A DNA stretch of 5,754 bases from an uncultured Bacilli bacterium. GTDB taxonomy: Bacteria > Bacillota_I > Bacilli_A > RF39 > UBA660. The stretch spans positions 1 to 5,754 of the forward strand of contig CALWAA010000073.1 in the NCBI GenBank assembly GCA_944372725.1. Reading direction: 5' to 3'. Positions 5,304 to 5,754 of the stretch are shown piece after piece (within the stretch, counting starts at the first letter, position 1; every line of letters begins with the position of its first letter). The notes under the pieces were generated by a model that had not been told where the DNA came from, ran no database searches, and worked only from the letters and a program-made list of their open reading frames with translations. The position numbers and the translations under genes were made by a program.

Positions 5304-5717
5304 TCACACCTCCAAAGTGTATGGACTATTACTAGTTCCATCACCTCCTGAGATTTTCACATTCGATGTTAGATATACCGAAGGTCGGACCCCGCGCGAG
5401 TAGTTCGCATAGAGGTCGGCCACAGCACCAGCATTGTACGCACCGAAGACGCTGACAGAATTCGACGAGCGCGGCGTAAGTGTCCATTGATTATTGCCGC
5501 TATCATAGAGCCAGTCATTGTTCTTGCAATCGCTAAAACTTGATGAATCCCAATTGTACAACTCTTTTGCTAAACATGCATCTCTATTTGTGGTTGAACC
5601 TCCACTTGTGGCATATCCATAATCACTTGGATACATTAATGCTACTTTTCCACTCCATGTTGTTGGTCTTCCAATATATAGACCGTTTATAATTAACTGT
5701 GTAAATAGAAAAAACAC
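5304..5717 (-). CDS. DGR target protein, C-terminal variable domain (N-terminus missing)
   Basis: The 137-codon frame encodes the end of a DGR variable protein: TTWSGKVALMYPSDYGYA, NNDWLYD, QWTLTPRSSNS, then GVRPSVYLTSNVKISGGDGT. The WxLxPRS...GVRP pattern resembles DUF6273/C-type-lectin-like variable domains of gut Bacillota. VR covers residues 82-112, with adenine-derived changes at R83, V88, S89, G92, Y94, A96, A98, A100-Y103, Y106 and R108. The frame starts only at GTG 5717, with no SD, inside a hairpin, and just after an in-frame TAA (5726-5724). Related proteins, as I recall them, carry long N-terminal regions, so this looks 5'-truncated. The stop is TGA followed at once by TAA. Whether it is expressed is doubtful, but it clearly has been a mutagenesis acceptor. 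Confidence 0.8.
   Translation of the reverse strand: MFFLFTQLIINGLYIGRPTTWSGKVALMYPSDYGYATSGGSTTNRDACLAKELYNWDSSSFSDCKNNDWLYDSGNNQWTLTPRSSNSVSVFGAYNAGAVADLYANYSRGVRPSVYLTSNVKISGGDGTSNSPYTLEV
5386..5477 (-). repeat. DGR variable repeat (VR)
   Basis: This is the counterpart of TR, read on the minus strand from about 5477 to 5386. Matching is exact over non-adenine positions except three. Typical changes are AAC to CGC, GTC, AGC, TAC, GCC, GAC and CTC, giving Arg, Val, Ser, Tyr, Ala, Asp and Leu at template Asn codons. One AAC codon of the TR AAC run is missing. The end nearest the target C-terminus is GGGGTCCG, then the sequences part, as expected of an IMH boundary. Confidence 0.95.
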
Positions 5718-5725
5718 AGTTTTTT
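5695..5725 (+). terminator. Hairpin plus T run (plus strand), possible terminator or operator
   Basis: AACTGTGT (5695-5702) and ACACAGTT (5714-5721) form a perfect 8-bp stem with an 11-nt loop and a T run to 5725, the shape of an intrinsic terminator on the plus strand. No plus-strand gene ends here, so it may stop antisense transcription. As DNA it could be an operator, since a TATAAT lies just before it (5688-5693). Confidence 0.45.
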
Positions 5726-5740
5726 AAATGGAGGTAAAAA

Positions 5741-5754
5741 ATGATAGAAATAAC
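5741..5754 (+). CDS. Start of a plus-strand gene, truncated by the window end
   Basis: A near-perfect SD, GGAGGT (5730-5735), precedes ATG 5741 by 5 nt, and the frame reads Met-Ile-Glu-Ile before the window ends. The start is divergent from the target gene fragment. The product cannot be identified from four codons. A TATAAT at 5688-5693 could be its -10 element, with only a weak TTGGTC-like -35 19 bp upstream. Confidence 0.6.

Overview
The window is strongly AT-rich, with short intergenic gaps and Shine-Dalgarno (SD) sites of the GGAGG/AGGA type. It looks like a low-GC Bacillota or Mycoplasmatota-type bacterium (gut Erysipelotrichia/RF39-like would fit). This placement is inferred from composition and protein style only. 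All nine Trp codons in the clearly intact genes are TGG and most stops are TAA or TAG, so the standard bacterial code is the simplest reading.

Region 1 (1-1730). Two tandem, minus-strand, paralogous genes encode ORF6N-domain proteins with a phospholipase-D-like C-terminal region. The left one runs off the window. The right one has a near-ideal promoter (TTGACA, 17 bp, TATAAT) with an inverted repeat inside its spacer, a good SD site, and then an in-frame TGA at codon 4. A divergent plus-strand promoter drives a YbaK/EbsC-type aminoacyl-tRNA deacylase (1731-2204).

Region 2 (2187-2926). A bidirectional terminator separates the deacylase from a convergent AlkD-type DNA glycosylase, which follows the reverse transcriptase gene on the minus strand.

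Region 3 (2955-5717, all minus strand) is a diversity-generating retroelement (DGR). In transcription order it holds: a VR-bearing target gene fragment (5717-5304); a compound hairpin (5300-5269); a small MutS-domain-I-like protein (5234-4950); the template repeat TR (about 4941-4844); a spacer with a 9-bp hairpin; a second MutS-like gene (4686-4328) that is full length only after a -1 shift on A AAA AAA; avd (4335-3997); and the DGR reverse transcriptase (4013-2955). I aligned TR and VR by hand: 19 of 22 substitutions fall on template adenines and VR is one codon shorter. That is direct evidence of adenine-directed mutagenic retrohoming. The last genes overlap (MutS-like/avd by 8 nt, avd/RT by 17 nt), suggesting one translationally coupled unit.

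The most notable points are the DGR itself, the likely frameshift-controlled MutS-like accessory gene, the pair of MutS-like paralogues flanking TR, and a target gene that has lost its N-terminal part and abuts a divergent plus-strand gene starting at 5741.
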